A stretch of 64,000 nt of DNA from Branchipolynoe longqiensis (Eukaryota > Annelida > Polychaeta > Phyllodocida > Polynoidae). The stretch is from positions 27,733,178 to 27,797,177 of the forward strand of contig CM059197.1 of NCBI GenBank assembly GCA_030323885.1, given 5' to 3'. Shown piece after piece: positions 22,166 through 31,884 of the stretch. Position numbers and translations under genes: made by a program. Below the pieces are notes generated by a model. That model saw only the letters and a list, made by a program, of their open reading frames with translations. It was not told the origin of the DNA and did not search any database. Numbering within the stretch: the stretch's first letter is position 1; every line of letters begins with the position of its first letter.

Positions 22166-22685
22166 AGGTAGATCTGAGGTAAATACACTTGCTAATTATT
22201 AACAAACCGTACAAGATAATGAACCACAAATTAATTAACTACAGCTGTTCAGCATTGCAAACGAGTTATATCAGGGTAAATAAACCATCAAGAATTAAAT
22301 ATTTTTTGTAAATTGGCTGGCCGTACCATAGAGATATTGACATGGCTCTGCATTGAGATAGAAGAGAAATGCATTCTCTTCTCGGATATTCACATCCTTC
22401 CAAAAACAAAAGAAAGTAATAACAGAGAAGCCACCATATCTGACCTGAGAAGTGATTTATCTGCGCGAGGTGGCATAATTTCCGGCGTACCACTCATTAT
22501 GTATTGTGTTCATCCGCCGCCTGTCGCTGTGCCTTCAGCTCCGTATACACGCCGGATCTATATTTCGTGACCACGATGGAATATTCATGCGCGCCGCGGA
22601 GGTATCGTTGGCAGGGTTGAGCGACACGCCACGGCAGTGGGAGCGAACCAGGCCCACAAGGTCACGTGCTCATCACTGCTCATAG

Positions 22686-22775
22686 GACGGGATGGCCGAA
22701 CCGGTATGAACGCCGGGTGGCTTCCCGCTTGAAAAGTCATGTGGTCGAGCCCCGGTCGAGTTAAACCGATGATGT
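22686..22775 (+). mobile_element. SINE-A head fragment
   Basis: GACGGGATGGCCGAACCGG, then GGTCGAGCCCCGGTCGAGTT (altered B box). The body is absent; the sequence continues into a SINE-D fragment. Confidence 0.72.
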
Positions 22776-22814
22776 ATGTAAATAATATTCGTTTTTTTCC
22801 TGTTTCTTTTAAAT

Positions 22815-22877
22815 TATGATTTAGTTCATTAAGCAGGGGCATTTTCAATCCTGGAAAATGGCTTTCCTCATTCCCCT
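22815..22877 (-). mobile_element. SINE-D fragment
   Basis: GTTCATTAAGCAGGGGCATT to CTTTCCTCATTCCCCTGTT, matching the body of the SINE at 57612-57905. Confidence 0.65.
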
Positions 22878-23418
22878 GTTCCGTGTCCTATCCTAGTAAT
22901 GCTGAGCGCCATGCTAGTTAGTAACAACAAAACAACAATTTATTTTATTTAACCATGCCTCTAGAGCACATTGATTTTTATCATCGGCTATTGGACTTCA
23001 CCATATAGTAAGTCTGACATATTTCTTTGTAGGAAACCCACTGCCACCACATAGGCTACTCTTTCCGATAAGCAGCAAGGGATGTTATAAATGCACTTTC
23101 CCACAGACAGGACAGGACAGCACAGCACAGCACAGCACAGCACAGCACATAACATACCAGAACCATTGATGAACCAGTTGTGGACCACTGATTGGAGTGG
23201 AAAATAGCCCAAACTACAATTGCGTCCACTGATCAGGATCGATCGGATGACCCACAACTTCCCAGGTGGACATTCTACCGCCTGAGCCACATCCCGCTTG
23301 CTAGTTACTGACAAGTATTAATGTTGAAATCATTGATTTGACTCGGCCAGGGTTTGAATACCACGATCTACCAAAACGGAAGATGGATGCTCAACTCATT
23401 CAGCCATCCCGTCTGGTT
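22878..23418 (-). mobile_element. SINE-A copy split by SINE-B
   Basis: Minus-strand SINE-A body at 22878-22925 resumes at 23300-23418 with the type II head (CGATCTACCAAAACGG, CATCCCGTCTGGTT). The interruption is the SINE-B copy at 22926-23299. A 13-base duplication at 22913-22925 and 23300-23312 (two mismatches) marks the insertion. Confidence 0.82.
22926..23299 (-). mobile_element. SINE-B copy (CTAGAGCACATTG family), full length
   Basis: On its own strand it starts with a tRNA-like head at the right end (GCGGGATGTGGCTCAGGCGG, B box GGATCGATCC-like) and ends at the left with AT-rich sequence. The body has CTAGAGCACATTGATTTTTA and CTATTGGACTTCA. A CAGCA expansion at 23112-23147 is internal. 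I recall this family as common in mollusc genomes. Confidence 0.83.
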
Positions 23419-23530
23419 CGCTATGGTTCACTATGGTTCACTATGGTTCGCTAGACGTGTGTGTGTCATTAATAGCATCGGACATAAATTGGTTAGCTAA
23501 GTAGGCCAGTAAGGAGAGATTGGGTCTTAA

Positions 23531-24101
23531 GCCGTGTTTACACGGGCGAGTTAAGTCGCTTCATATAAATCGCCTTGCCTAGTTCACCTCACATTCCCCG
23601 TGTAAACGCGACTCTGGGGAGGATTAGGGCTGATTCGCTTCATATGATTCACTTTATGTAAACCACCTCGCGAGGTAGCTTATATGAAGCGATCTAACTT
23701 GAGTCGGCCTATCTTGCCTGTGTAAATGCAAGCGAAGTAGTTGAGGCTGATTAAGGACGTCACAGTCAAGACCTGAGTTTGTTGACTTTTCGGTAAATTT
23801 GGTCTATGAACCCGCTAGAGGTGCACAGATATTTTTTACATGATATATTTTAAGGTTTTCACTGCCCAGCAGAAGTTTTGACCGTTCCAAACCAATACGA
23901 TTCAGTCCATACATATCTAAGTCAAACCCACACACTTGTGGCGACATCGACGAACCCAAACTGGTGCTGGTTAGTCTGGACTTGCTCATGCGCAGATATC
24001 GATTTCCGCCTTCAAACTTGGTGCGTGTAAACGTGCCACAAATTCGCTTCATATAATTTGCTTTGTCTAATTTGCTTTACAATTCCCCAGGTCAACACGG
24101 C
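23531..24101. mobile_element. TIR element T4 (571 bp), TTAA-flanked
   Basis: Ends GCCGTGTTTACACGGG and the inverse of GCCGTGTTGACCTGGG, with TTAA at 23527-23530 and 24102-24105. TTAA target sites are typical of piggyBac and Kolobok elements. The interior has several CGCTTCATAT/ATATGAAGCG inverted motifs. No transposase is present. Confidence 0.84.
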
Positions 24102-24429
24102 TTAAGTTGTAGCAGGTCCAGCAGCCAAAGGTCCACCAGTGTGGACTGTCAGAAGTCAGTACAACAAAGCAGCAACACACATTCATGTCTTCATTATGTG
24201 AGATTTTCTGTCAGATGACACCGACCCCATTCACATTCTCGCGTGCTGGCTTTGGTCAGTGCGTTTGTGTTACCTACAGGTAAGCCTGGGTTGTACAAGG
24301 ACAAACTTAAACTATAAACAGTAGCACCTTAAGTGCAAGTTTGAGGGAATGTGGTTGAGAGGAATAAGGGTGTCTGCCTCAGGATTATATTCAACCAGGA
24401 CTTTCTGGGTAAAGATATGCAGCAAGGTT

Positions 24430-24925
24430 TTGCGAATTACATATATATATATGTCTATATAATTATATACATGTAATACGTAATACATGTACACAATCAT
24501 ATAAATATATAAAAATATATAAAAATATATAAAGATATATATAAATATATATCAATATATATACATATATATAAGTATATATAAGTATATATACGTATAT
24601 ATAAGTACATATACATATATATATACATATCAATATATATATACATATATAAATATATAAATATATAACGATATATAACAATATATAGCAATATATAACA
24701 ATATATAAAATATATATATATATATGAACTATATAAAAATATATATAAATATATAAAAATATATATACATATATAAAAAATATATACATATATATATATA
24801 AATATATATATAAACATATATAAACATATATAAATATATATAAATATATATAAATATATATAAACATATATAAATATATATAAATATATATAAATATATA
24901 TAAATATATATACAAATATATAGTA
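24430..24925. repeat. TATAAA-type AT array (left flank of the DIRS-like element)
   Basis: Nearly pure A/T with short TATAAATA, TATACA and TATAAACA units. Long Tyr/Ile-rich open frames here are compositional artefacts. A shorter array of the same kind continues at 30368-30432 on the other side of the DIRS-like element. Confidence 0.9.
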
Positions 24926-25036
24926 TAGTTATACGAGTCTTACCTTGGTACAGATGATGGATAACTGTTGTTTTACCGAGGTATAAGCCTCGGATAGATG
25001 TGGGCTAGGGAGAGGTAAGCACATCCGGTCCAGCAA
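24926..25036 (-). repeat. 3' inverted terminus of the DIRS-like element
   Basis: The inner segment, 25005-25036, is an inverted match to the 5' terminus. The outer 85 bases, 24926-25010, are an inverted match to 25167-25251 with five mismatches and no gap. It contains CCGAGG...CCTCGG, a small palindrome. The outer portions of the two termini differ, as known for DIRS1. Confidence 0.88.
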
Positions 25037-25166
25037 TCTTTACCTACTTAATCAGGATAAATGAAACAAATAATCTAAAAGTACATCAATGGTGACAATG
25101 GTACTAAACTGCGAAGTTCCTTGGTATAAGCAAACGAATAGACGTGGAAGGGTGTGGCGGGGAGGG

Positions 25167-25304
25167 CCCTAGCCCACGTCTATCCGAGGCTTATACCTCG
25201 GTAAAACAACAGTTATCCATCATCTATACCCAGGTAAGATTCGTCTAACTAATCTATTTTACCTCGGTATACAGCCTCAGGCTAGCCTCAGGCTAGGGAG
25301 AGGT
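25167..25304 (-). repeat. Internal complementary region (ICR) of the DIRS-like element
   Basis: Two adjacent blocks: 25167-25251 is the inverted copy of the 3' outer terminus (80 of 85 identical) and 25255-25304 is the inverted copy of the 5' outer terminus (48 of 50 identical). The ICR therefore carries the complement of a joined 3'-end/5'-end junction. In the DIRS1 model it acts as a bridge or template that aligns the two ends for circularisation. The block junction at about 25252-25254 predicts the circle junction. Confidence 0.87.
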
Positions 25305-25431
25305 TTACGTAATCTCATTTATCCTGTATTCTTATGTCACAAGTCAATAATAATTGTTAAACATACATTATCATCAATCAGCAAAATAACATTTTTGGTG
25401 AAATCGAAGTGTATTCTCACCTAATGCCGAT

Positions 25432-26526
25432 CTAGTCTTGTAGCAGCTGTCGGGCTAGTGTGCTCGACTTTTCCAATCGTTTGTTGTAGTGGGTAGCAAA
25501 CGATCGTGCTGTTTTCCATCCTGCATGGGCCAGGATCCGCTTGACAGAGATGCCAAGCAGTCGCGCCTTAGACGCCATAGCACCTCTTGTTGAGTGTGAA
25601 GCATATTTGTCCGTGTCAACGCCTGCCAATTTCAACATACTAATTGTCCATCTCGCTAGAGTATCTCGCGAAATGCCCTTGTGTGGCTTAATAAAGCTCA
25701 CTAACAACTGTCTTGAAGTTCTCAAGTCCTTGGTCTTGGATATATAGGCCCTAATGGCTGATACAACACAAAGTTTTGGGTCTTCTTTGAAACTACTTAC
25801 ACTAATAGTAGACAAAGGGTCACCTAATCTGTTAGATTTTAACAGCTTTGACAAATCAAATGTGGCCTCATTTCTATCTATCTCTAGGCCATCTAGTGAT
25901 AGGGCAACAATAGTTTGTCCCCTATGTCCTGTTACTAATAATAAGAGCAACGCTACCTTAAACCCTAATTGTTTGAGATCTAAATGCCTATTATGAGGCC
26001 ACTGTCTTAGCAAATCAAACACTACCGAAACATCCCAGAAGCGACTGTACTTCGGTTTGGGTGGGTTTCGTTGATAAATCGATCTTACAATCCAATGAAT
26101 AACATGGTGTTTACCAAATGTCTCATTATTTATCCGTGGAAGGATGACGGATAAAGCACAGCGAGCAGCATTAATAGATCCAAACCCTAAGCCTTCGTCC
26201 TCTAACCCTCGGAGAAAATTACCAACTTGGGAAATAGTAGGATTCATGGGTTTGACTTTCTTAATTAAACAATAAACACCCCACTTTTTCAAATATGTGG
26301 TATACATTTTAACTGTACCTTTACGCCAAGCATCTGCGACAAGTCTTTGTTGTGTAATTTTATCTAAACCGAATTGTTCTAAATATTTATTTAAAAAAGG
26401 AATGCCAACAACGGTGTTGTGGACACGTCCCCTCTTTGTTTTAGAGGGCCTTGGTGTGTCAGATTGCCTGGTGATCTTCGGAATCGGAGGCAATCTTTGG
26501 CGGCTGCCTGTATGCCCGGTAGCCAA
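25432..26526 (-). CDS. DIRS-type tyrosine recombinase (integrase)
   Basis: Open frame of 364 codons, uninterrupted to its stop at 25432. It should recombine the circular DNA intermediate of the element with chromosomal DNA. Catalytic signatures of the tyrosine recombinase family are visible: R202 in TGHRGQT, HSTR with H311 and R314, W337 in HAGW, and the nucleophile candidate Y347 in THYNK. The N-terminal half, about residues 40-150, fits a SAM-like core-binding domain. The first codon of the frame is TTG and the first methionine is residue 74, so the start is unresolved; the frame overlaps the pol frame by 136 bases, which suggests coupled translation or a spliced or frameshifted product. 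The length is normal for DIRS recombinases. It is the only intact frame of the element. The 3' side leads into the internal complementary region at 25167-25304. Confidence 0.93.
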   Translation of the reverse strand: MATGHTGSRQRLPPIPKITRQSDTPRPSKTKRGRVHNTVVGIPFLNKYLEQFGLDKITQQRLVADAWRKGTVKMYTTYLKKWGVYCLIKKVKPMNPTISQVGNFLRGLEDEGLGFGSINAARCALSVILPRINNETFGKHHVIHWIVRSIYQRNPPKPKYSRFWDVSVVFDLLRQWPHNRHLDLKQLGFKVALLLLLVTGHRGQTIVALSLDGLEIDRNEATFDLSKLLKSNRLGDPLSTISVSSFKEDPKLCVVSAIRAYISKTKDLRTSRQLLVSFIKPHKGISRDTLARWTISMLKLAGVDTDKYASHSTRGAMASKARLLGISVKRILAHAGWKTARSFATHYNKRLEKSSTLARQLLQD

Positions 26527-28387
26527 GGTTGCGTGTCCCAGTTGGGAACGATTAATATTGCGTGTGCTTTGTCCATCTTTATCTTTCGGCTTACCCGGCT
26601 GATCAGGCTGAATGGGGGGAAGATATAATAAAATTTATTCTCCCATGTGATAGAAAAAGCATCTATATGCCAGGCATCAGGTTCTGGATGCCATGACACA
26701 TATTTGTCAATTTTACAATTGTTTCGTGAAGCAAACAAGTCAACTTCAGGTTGGCCCCACTTTTGGCACACTGTGGTGAAAATGTCTGGATTAAGGGACC
26801 ATTCCAAATGGTCATGAAAATGTCGACTTTTATGATCTGCTAAGGTATTTTGCGTTCCGGGAATATATGCTACTGTTAGCCAAACTTTATTCATTTGGGC
26901 CCATTCCCAAATTTTTCTAGCCATCGCATTACATGGCCTGGACTTTGTCCCACCCATGTTTCGTACATATGCCATTGCCGTTGTATTATCCGTTAAAATA
27001 CGGATGTGTTTTACGTGGTACCTTAACTAAACTAGCAAGGCCTAAATAAATAGCTCGTAGCTCTAAAACATTAATGTGATCTGCATTTTCTTCTTTCAAC
27101 CAACGTCCCCCTGTTGCTATGGAATCGCAATGTGCCCCCCAACCTTCTAATGAAGCATCAGTAGTCACTACTGTATTGGGTTCATTCATCCGTATAGGAT
27201 TGGGGGAATTTTGAATATTATTAAACCACCAGTTAATGTCTTTCATTCCATCTTCTGAAATAAACATTTTTCTTTCAAAATTGCCTTTAGTACGAGCCAA
27301 CCCTAAGTTCTTATCTATTTCTAAAGATTTTATGTGGGCTTTCCCATATAGAATAGCCGGGGCGTAAGCAATAAGTATGCCAACTAGCACCGCGACCTGT
27401 CTTATCTTTGGCCTACTTAAGGCGACCAAGTGAGACGCCGTATCGTGAAACTTAGTCAGCTTGTTATCGGGGAGTGAAACAGTCATACACCGTGTGTTAA
27501 TAATAAAGCCTAAACATTTAAGTTCAGTTGTGGGGACAAAAACTGACTTGTTATGATTCAAATAAAAACCTAACGTTGTCAGAAGGGAACATAAATCGTC
27601 AACAGCGTGTTGACACTCATCAAATGATTGTGAAACAATGAAAGAATCATCAATGTAAGGGAACATAGTATGACCCTTATTTGCCATGACCGAAAAAAAC
27701 CGGTTTCAATAATTTAGTAAACAAGCGTGGAGCGCATGCTAAGCCATTTGGCATACATGTAAATTGAAATAGTCTATCTTCCCAAATAAATCTTAAGAAT
27801 TTGCGGTGTCCTTCAAATATCGGGACAGTATAATATGCATCTTGTAAATCAACACTAGCCATCCAAGCATTCTCTGTAACCAAGTCTCTGGCAGTGTCCA
27901 GGGAAAACATTTTGAAATGTTGATATTCTACAAGTACGTTCAACTTAGTTAAATCTAAAATCATGCGAATATCGCCATTTGGCTTTGGCCTTGAAAATAT
28001 ATTAGAGATAAATTCTCCTGGGGTGTGAGGCACCTCTTCAATGATACCTTTAGATTCAAAAAGTGCAACTTGTTCTGATAATGCTTGTTTCTCCAAATCA
28101 TTAAATCTATATGGGAAAGGTACCCGTTGTTGTAACGGGATTTCAGTAAATGGAATCTTAACACCGGTAACAATATCTAAAATGTTAACGTCAGTAGTGA
28201 TTTCGTACCAAGAAGAAATACAATTAAATATGTTCCCCGCACAAAATTCGCTTACATCTGTTTGTGTAGATTCTGCCACCAACTTAGGAAGTTGGGTTTG
28301 TGTAGCAATGTCTATTTGTTGCCTGGGCGTGGGAAGGATTGTTTCGGGGCAAACTCCTTCCTGAACGGGCGGTTCCCGTCGTTCCAA
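26391..28387 (-). pseudogene. DIRS pol: reverse transcriptase, RNase H, methyltransferase-like tail; two frame shifts
   Basis: Three consecutive open pieces form one pol frame broken by single-base shifts. Piece 28387-27677 carries the RT fingers and palm: ILDLTKLN at residues 143-150, VDLQDAY with catalytic D180, and PNGLACAP at 213-220. Piece 27687-26986 starts with PYIDD (residues 10-14), the second catalytic pair, and runs into RNase H with TTDAS (D177) and VLELRA (E209). The third RNase H acidic residue, in TDNTT, lies just before piece 26975-26391, which has LADHKS (D47), then DLFAS and FPPF (119-122), the region that in DIRS elements is described as methyltransferase-like. Piece joints fall at a seven-base run (27693-27699) and a four-base run (27009-27012); an extra base in each explains the breaks. 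The 5' end overlaps the gag end in another frame and has no ATG, so expression probably needs frameshifting or reinitiation. Confidence 0.9.
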
Positions 28388-29636
28388 CCTTGCCTGTCTC
28401 CCCGACCTCTGCCTCTGGGCTGAAAGCCGTAGGACGGGCCGGACCTGCCAGCTCTGCCTCCTCGGCGAGGACGAAAATCCCCTCGGGGGCGACGAAATCT
28501 TGACGAGTCGGCTTTCTTGGCCGGCTCAAGGTTACGACCACTCTTGGCTTCCGTCTCGACCTCCTTGAAGAGGTATGGAAGTTGGCCACCAAACATTTTC
28601 CCTTTATCCAAAGGTTTGCCCTTGATGGGTTTGGGCGGCAAAAAGAGAGTATACTCCTTGCCATCGTTGTCCATGACCTTCTTAGATCTGGCTACTTCCT
28701 TCCCAGCTTGTGTGGTGACCGCTTTTGAACACGTTTTCGTATCTACGGTAGCTCAAGAAGTTACTGGCAGCTGTGAGGAGGGCCACGCCCTTATCCATGC
28801 CTCTGGCCAGTGAGGAGAACTTGTTCTCAGTTTGCATCCGGTTAGCTACCGGAACGACTGAGGCGAGGACCCCTAAGACCGCTTTGTGAACGGTAAACAG
28901 AGCAGTCTCGAAGCGCTTCTTCTCCTCATTCAGATGGATCCCAGCGTCCATCTCTTTCACTACACTATCCGGGATACCCTTTATCCCGGAAATTTGCTCA
29001 GTGATTTTGTTGATCACCTCAGCTGGCTTAAAGGTGTTAAAATGTCCCTTTATAGTCTCGCGCATCATAGTCGTTGTTCTGACTTTCTTTCCCTTTTGGA
29101 TCGGGCAGCGCTTCCGAATCTTGCCTCCCAGGTTGGCATAAAGGCCAGCCCTTTCCGTGTCTGAGTCCGACTCAGTAGTTGACGAGTCGGACGATGAATC
29201 GGAAGAAGAATCTTTCTTCTTCTTCTTCTTACTTTTCTTCTTTGGCTTCTTCACTTTCTTGCCCTTGGTGGCTTTGGTGTAATCATCACCAGAGGAGCTA
29301 GCCGGTCGTTTCCGCTTTTTGGCCTTAGGGCGCCGGGGGCTCAGGTGCCGAATCCGTCTCTTCGAAATCAGAGACATCCTGCCAGTCTGAGTCAGCTGGC
29401 GGGAATTGTTGGTCCTTGCTGTGGAGCTCCTTCATCTTTTGCTCCACTAGCCTATTGACCTGTAAGGTCAAATCGCCTGGGAACACCTCGTCATCCTCAC
29501 TCTCTCTCTATCTGAGGAGCACATGTGCCCCCTGTAGTGGGGACGGCGGAGCTGTCCGATCCGGTGACGTATCGTAGCCGGTAGGCACGCGTCCCTCCGC
29601 AGCGGCGGGCGGCGGTTTGTTTCGCTTCGTAGCCAT
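28312..29636 (-). pseudogene. DIRS gag-like protein, interrupted
   Basis: Likely structural protein of the element. I place the start at the ATG at 29636, the first in a frame that runs through a Pro/Ala-rich segment and an acidic segment. That frame meets TAG at 29508-29510 inside a GA-rich run, and shifts at a C run (29335-29339 on the plus strand) into the 29377-28682 frame. The latter has a Lys-rich patch followed by a Ser/Asp-rich tract, then a less biased region. A second shift at 28723-28726 moves it to the 28674-28312 frame, which ends in an Arg/Gly-rich tail suited to nucleic-acid binding. I see no CCHC zinc knuckle. The gag assignment rests on position before pol and on composition, not on a diagnostic motif. 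The last ~75 bases overlap the start of the pol frame. Confidence 0.75.
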
Positions 29637-30295
29637 CGGTAGTCTGTAACCAAAAAAGGAAACTTAGTAACCGGAATCAACTCAACTGAACACCAAAGTG
29701 ACGCCAGGGAACCTGGGTTGAGGATCTTATTGGTAAAGAGTAACGTATTTACACCGTTCTCAATACAGGCGTGGTAAGCTAAGTTTTCCGTAGGTTTTGG
29801 GTATCGAAACCAACCATACGTGGGGTAGGCTTCTAGAACCTCCCATCTCTCTGTCGCGTACACTTCTCTCACCCGCGGCTACTGCGCCAGCAAGTGAGAG
29901 AAAATGCTACGAAACTCGGAGGAAAACGCCTCATCAAAAGGGGAGTCTATAAAAGAAACCCAGGATCATCCCCAACAACACCCTCTATTAGGGTCCGAAG
30001 GAATCTCCACAGGAGATGTGACGGTGTCAACATCTCTACCCGTACAAAGCGGGTTTAATCGAACCACAGAACCAAGACAAAGGAATCCTTTGTTCTATCC
30101 GATTCAATTTTTAAAATGCTAATCTTGTCCAAACTGGACGTACGAAAGTTCTGAACTTTCCAATCTAGATGCGATAGTGCATCATAAACAAGCTTAACCA
30201 AAATAATCACGATTACTTACAGTTATTAGCTTTTTGTAGATAAATCCAACTGGAGCAACTCACGAGCGTCCTCCGGTCGTGAGTTTTTTATGCTA
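29637..30295 (-). other. 5' leader of the DIRS-like element
   Basis: About 660 bases between the 5' inverted terminus and the gag ATG. It has no convincing coding frame. A perfect 9 bp stem (AACTCACGA at 30257-30265 with its complement at 30277-30285) lies just inside the terminus. Transcription of DIRS elements normally starts in the terminal repeat; no promoter motif is obvious here. Confidence 0.6.
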
Positions 30296-30367
30296 ATTGC
30301 TGGTACCGGACGTGCTTACCTCTGCCTAGCCTGAGGCTAGCCTGAGGCTGTTTACCGAGGTAAAATA
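30296..30367 (-). repeat. 5' inverted terminus of the DIRS-like element
   Basis: The inner part, 30296-30329, matches 25005-25036 in inverted orientation with one indel and a few substitutions. The outer part, 30318-30367, matches the internal region 25255-25304 in inverted orientation with two mismatches. It contains two direct copies of an 11-base CCTGAGGCTAG-type unit. The right flank is TA-rich array. Confidence 0.88.
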
Positions 30368-30432
30368 TATATATATAAATATATATATATAAATATATAT
30401 AAAGATATATAAAGATATATATATATATATTA
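30368..30432. repeat. AT array (right flank of the DIRS-like element)
   Basis: TA-rich units including ATATAAAG. It is similar in composition to 24430-24925, so the element probably inserted within one array. Confidence 0.85.
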
Positions 30433-30512
30433 TTCAACATTCTTCCATGCTACCATTTGGTACACTCATTGTCCCCAAGCAATGCGTTGAGTTGAATACG
30501 AGGTCCATGCTA

Positions 30513-30860
30513 CTAAAGTTGAACAGTCCAATAACAACATCAATTTTTCAAAAGCAACTTGAATCTACACATCCAACTTAAGATACTGATCAGCCCCTAG
30601 TATTTGGTTCTGCTTAGAAGGACATACTAGATCAATTAAATAGAACCTGTTACCACCTGGATACTGCAGAAGCCTATGTAGTCAGAGTTTTGACAAGCAT
30701 GCCAACATTAATTTAGCATAATTGCACGTCAAATATCTCCTAAGTTAATCCTTGTAAAACATAGTTACTTTACACTAAAGTAAGGTCGATGATGATGACG
30801 ACCAACCTAATGCCTCAGAAAATGACATAAATTCAAAATCATCGAACTATGCAACATTGC
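30513..30860 (+). mobile_element. MITE-C copy, diverged
   Basis: CTAAAGTTGAACAGTCCAAT to CATCGAACTATGCAACATTG. The body contains GATACTGCAGAAGCCTATG and ACACTAAAGTAAGGT. It lies just right of the DIRS-like element. Confidence 0.78.
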
Positions 30861-30972
30861 ACCATAATGTCGCGTTGCATGCCTCTTCCTAGCGTTCTTT
30901 TTTGGGAGTTCAGCTATTGCGTGTTCGACGATGAGGCGATTTGTTAGTTCTACCCTCCCCCGCCCCCTTCTT

Positions 30973-31320
30973 CCCCCCCCCCCCCCCCCCCCCCCCCGCC
31001 GCCCCTGCCTCCGATGGGATAATGAACGCGTGTGAGCCGGGGTCCTGCTGCCGTGATATGGGCCCGGTCTGTCCGGCGGAGAAGGCCTAATAAAGGCGGC
31101 CCAATGTGCTCAGGAAAGGCCCTGAATACTGGGGGGGGAGGGGGAGGTGGGGGGGGGGGGGAGGGAGGAAGAGATGGGAGGCGAGCGGAGGAGAGGGAGG
31201 GTATGGGAGGGAGAGGGGGAGAGGGTGAGGAGACCTGTGCGTGTAGTGACCGGAATATAGGGGGCAATGGCGGTTTGGAGGGGTGGAGTGGGGGGAGGGG
31301 GAGGCTTCCTTACTGCATGT
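30973..31320. repeat. Poly-C run followed by G-rich tract
   Basis: An uninterrupted C run of more than 20 bases begins at about 30976. From 31131 the plus strand becomes G/A-rich, with GGGGGGGG runs and GGGAGGGAGAGGG units to about 31305. Confidence 0.9.
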
Positions 31321-31512
31321 ATAAATGCACTGGCAGCCAACAATAGGCGGTGTCTGCACCACGTGACCACAATGCTGGAAACTAATCACCATGCTGCGCA
31401 AGCAGTGACAGTACATTAGGCGGCCATAGTGCTGTGTCATATAGCATTATGTTGCTTGTTGTGCACCACACTGTAGTATTGCACTAATGCTTCGTTATAT
31501 TCTGTCTTGCCT

Positions 31513-31884
31513 TGTCTGTTTGTTCGTTGGGGTTTTACATCCTAGCAATATCCAAAATCATATCAGAACGGATACCGACTGGTGTCAGTGCACACTCGTG
31601 GTGCTCGGTGCAAAGATATGGCCTCTGCTGCCACCATCGACCAATCAATCATTCGTGGTGACGTTATAGTGCTGCCCCCACAGGGCACCATGATCCCATA
31701 TCCTTCTCAGTCGCATCATATTCACACTCAGCTAACCAGTCTGGTGCCATATCCTGGTAATGCCAAGCACCAGCGTAGGAAGCGAAAAGTATCAATTTTG
31801 TAAGTAATTCGTTTGACTAGGCTGGGATTCGAACTCCTGACCTTCCACACGGGAAGCCTGCACTCTATCGATTCAGCCACTGCA
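31513..31884 (-). mobile_element. SINE-A copy, full length with about 60 extra bases
   Basis: Tail TGTTTGTTCGTTGGGG at the left, type I head at the right (CTATCGATTCAGCCACTGC). Sequence near 31610-31660 has no counterpart in other copies. Confidence 0.82.

Larger units (their letters stand above)
24926..30367 (-). mobile_element. DIRS1-like tyrosine-recombinase retrotransposon, nearly complete
   Basis: About 5.4 kb, read on the minus strand: 5' inverted terminus, leader, gag, RT-RNase H with a methyltransferase-like tail, tyrosine recombinase, internal complementary region, 3' inverted terminus. The RT has YIDD, the RNase H has its acidic residues and the recombinase has R/HxxR/W/Y. Inverted termini plus an internal region complementary to both ends is the layout known for DIRS1-like elements; Ngaro and PAT types have split direct repeats instead. 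Such elements are thought to integrate a circular intermediate by recombinase, without target duplication, and none is seen here. Both flanks are AT microsatellite, so the element sits inside a TA-rich array. gag and pol are interrupted by single-base shifts, so this copy looks non-autonomous unless the indels are assembly errors. The ends are inferred from where the inverted copies stop matching. Confidence 0.92.

Noticed and set aside
24463..24915. 150-codon Tyr/Ile-rich frame
   Set aside because: Translation of a pure A/T array.
28284..28664. 126-codon frame overlapping the gag C-terminus
   Set aside because: Shadow frame of the Arg/Gly-rich gag tail, whose own frame has the expected composition and overlaps pol as expected.
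27009..28726. Programmed frameshift sites in the DIRS-like pol and gag
   Set aside because: The breaks occur inside the RT palm, RNase H and gag body rather than between proteins, so they are better read as indels or assembly errors.
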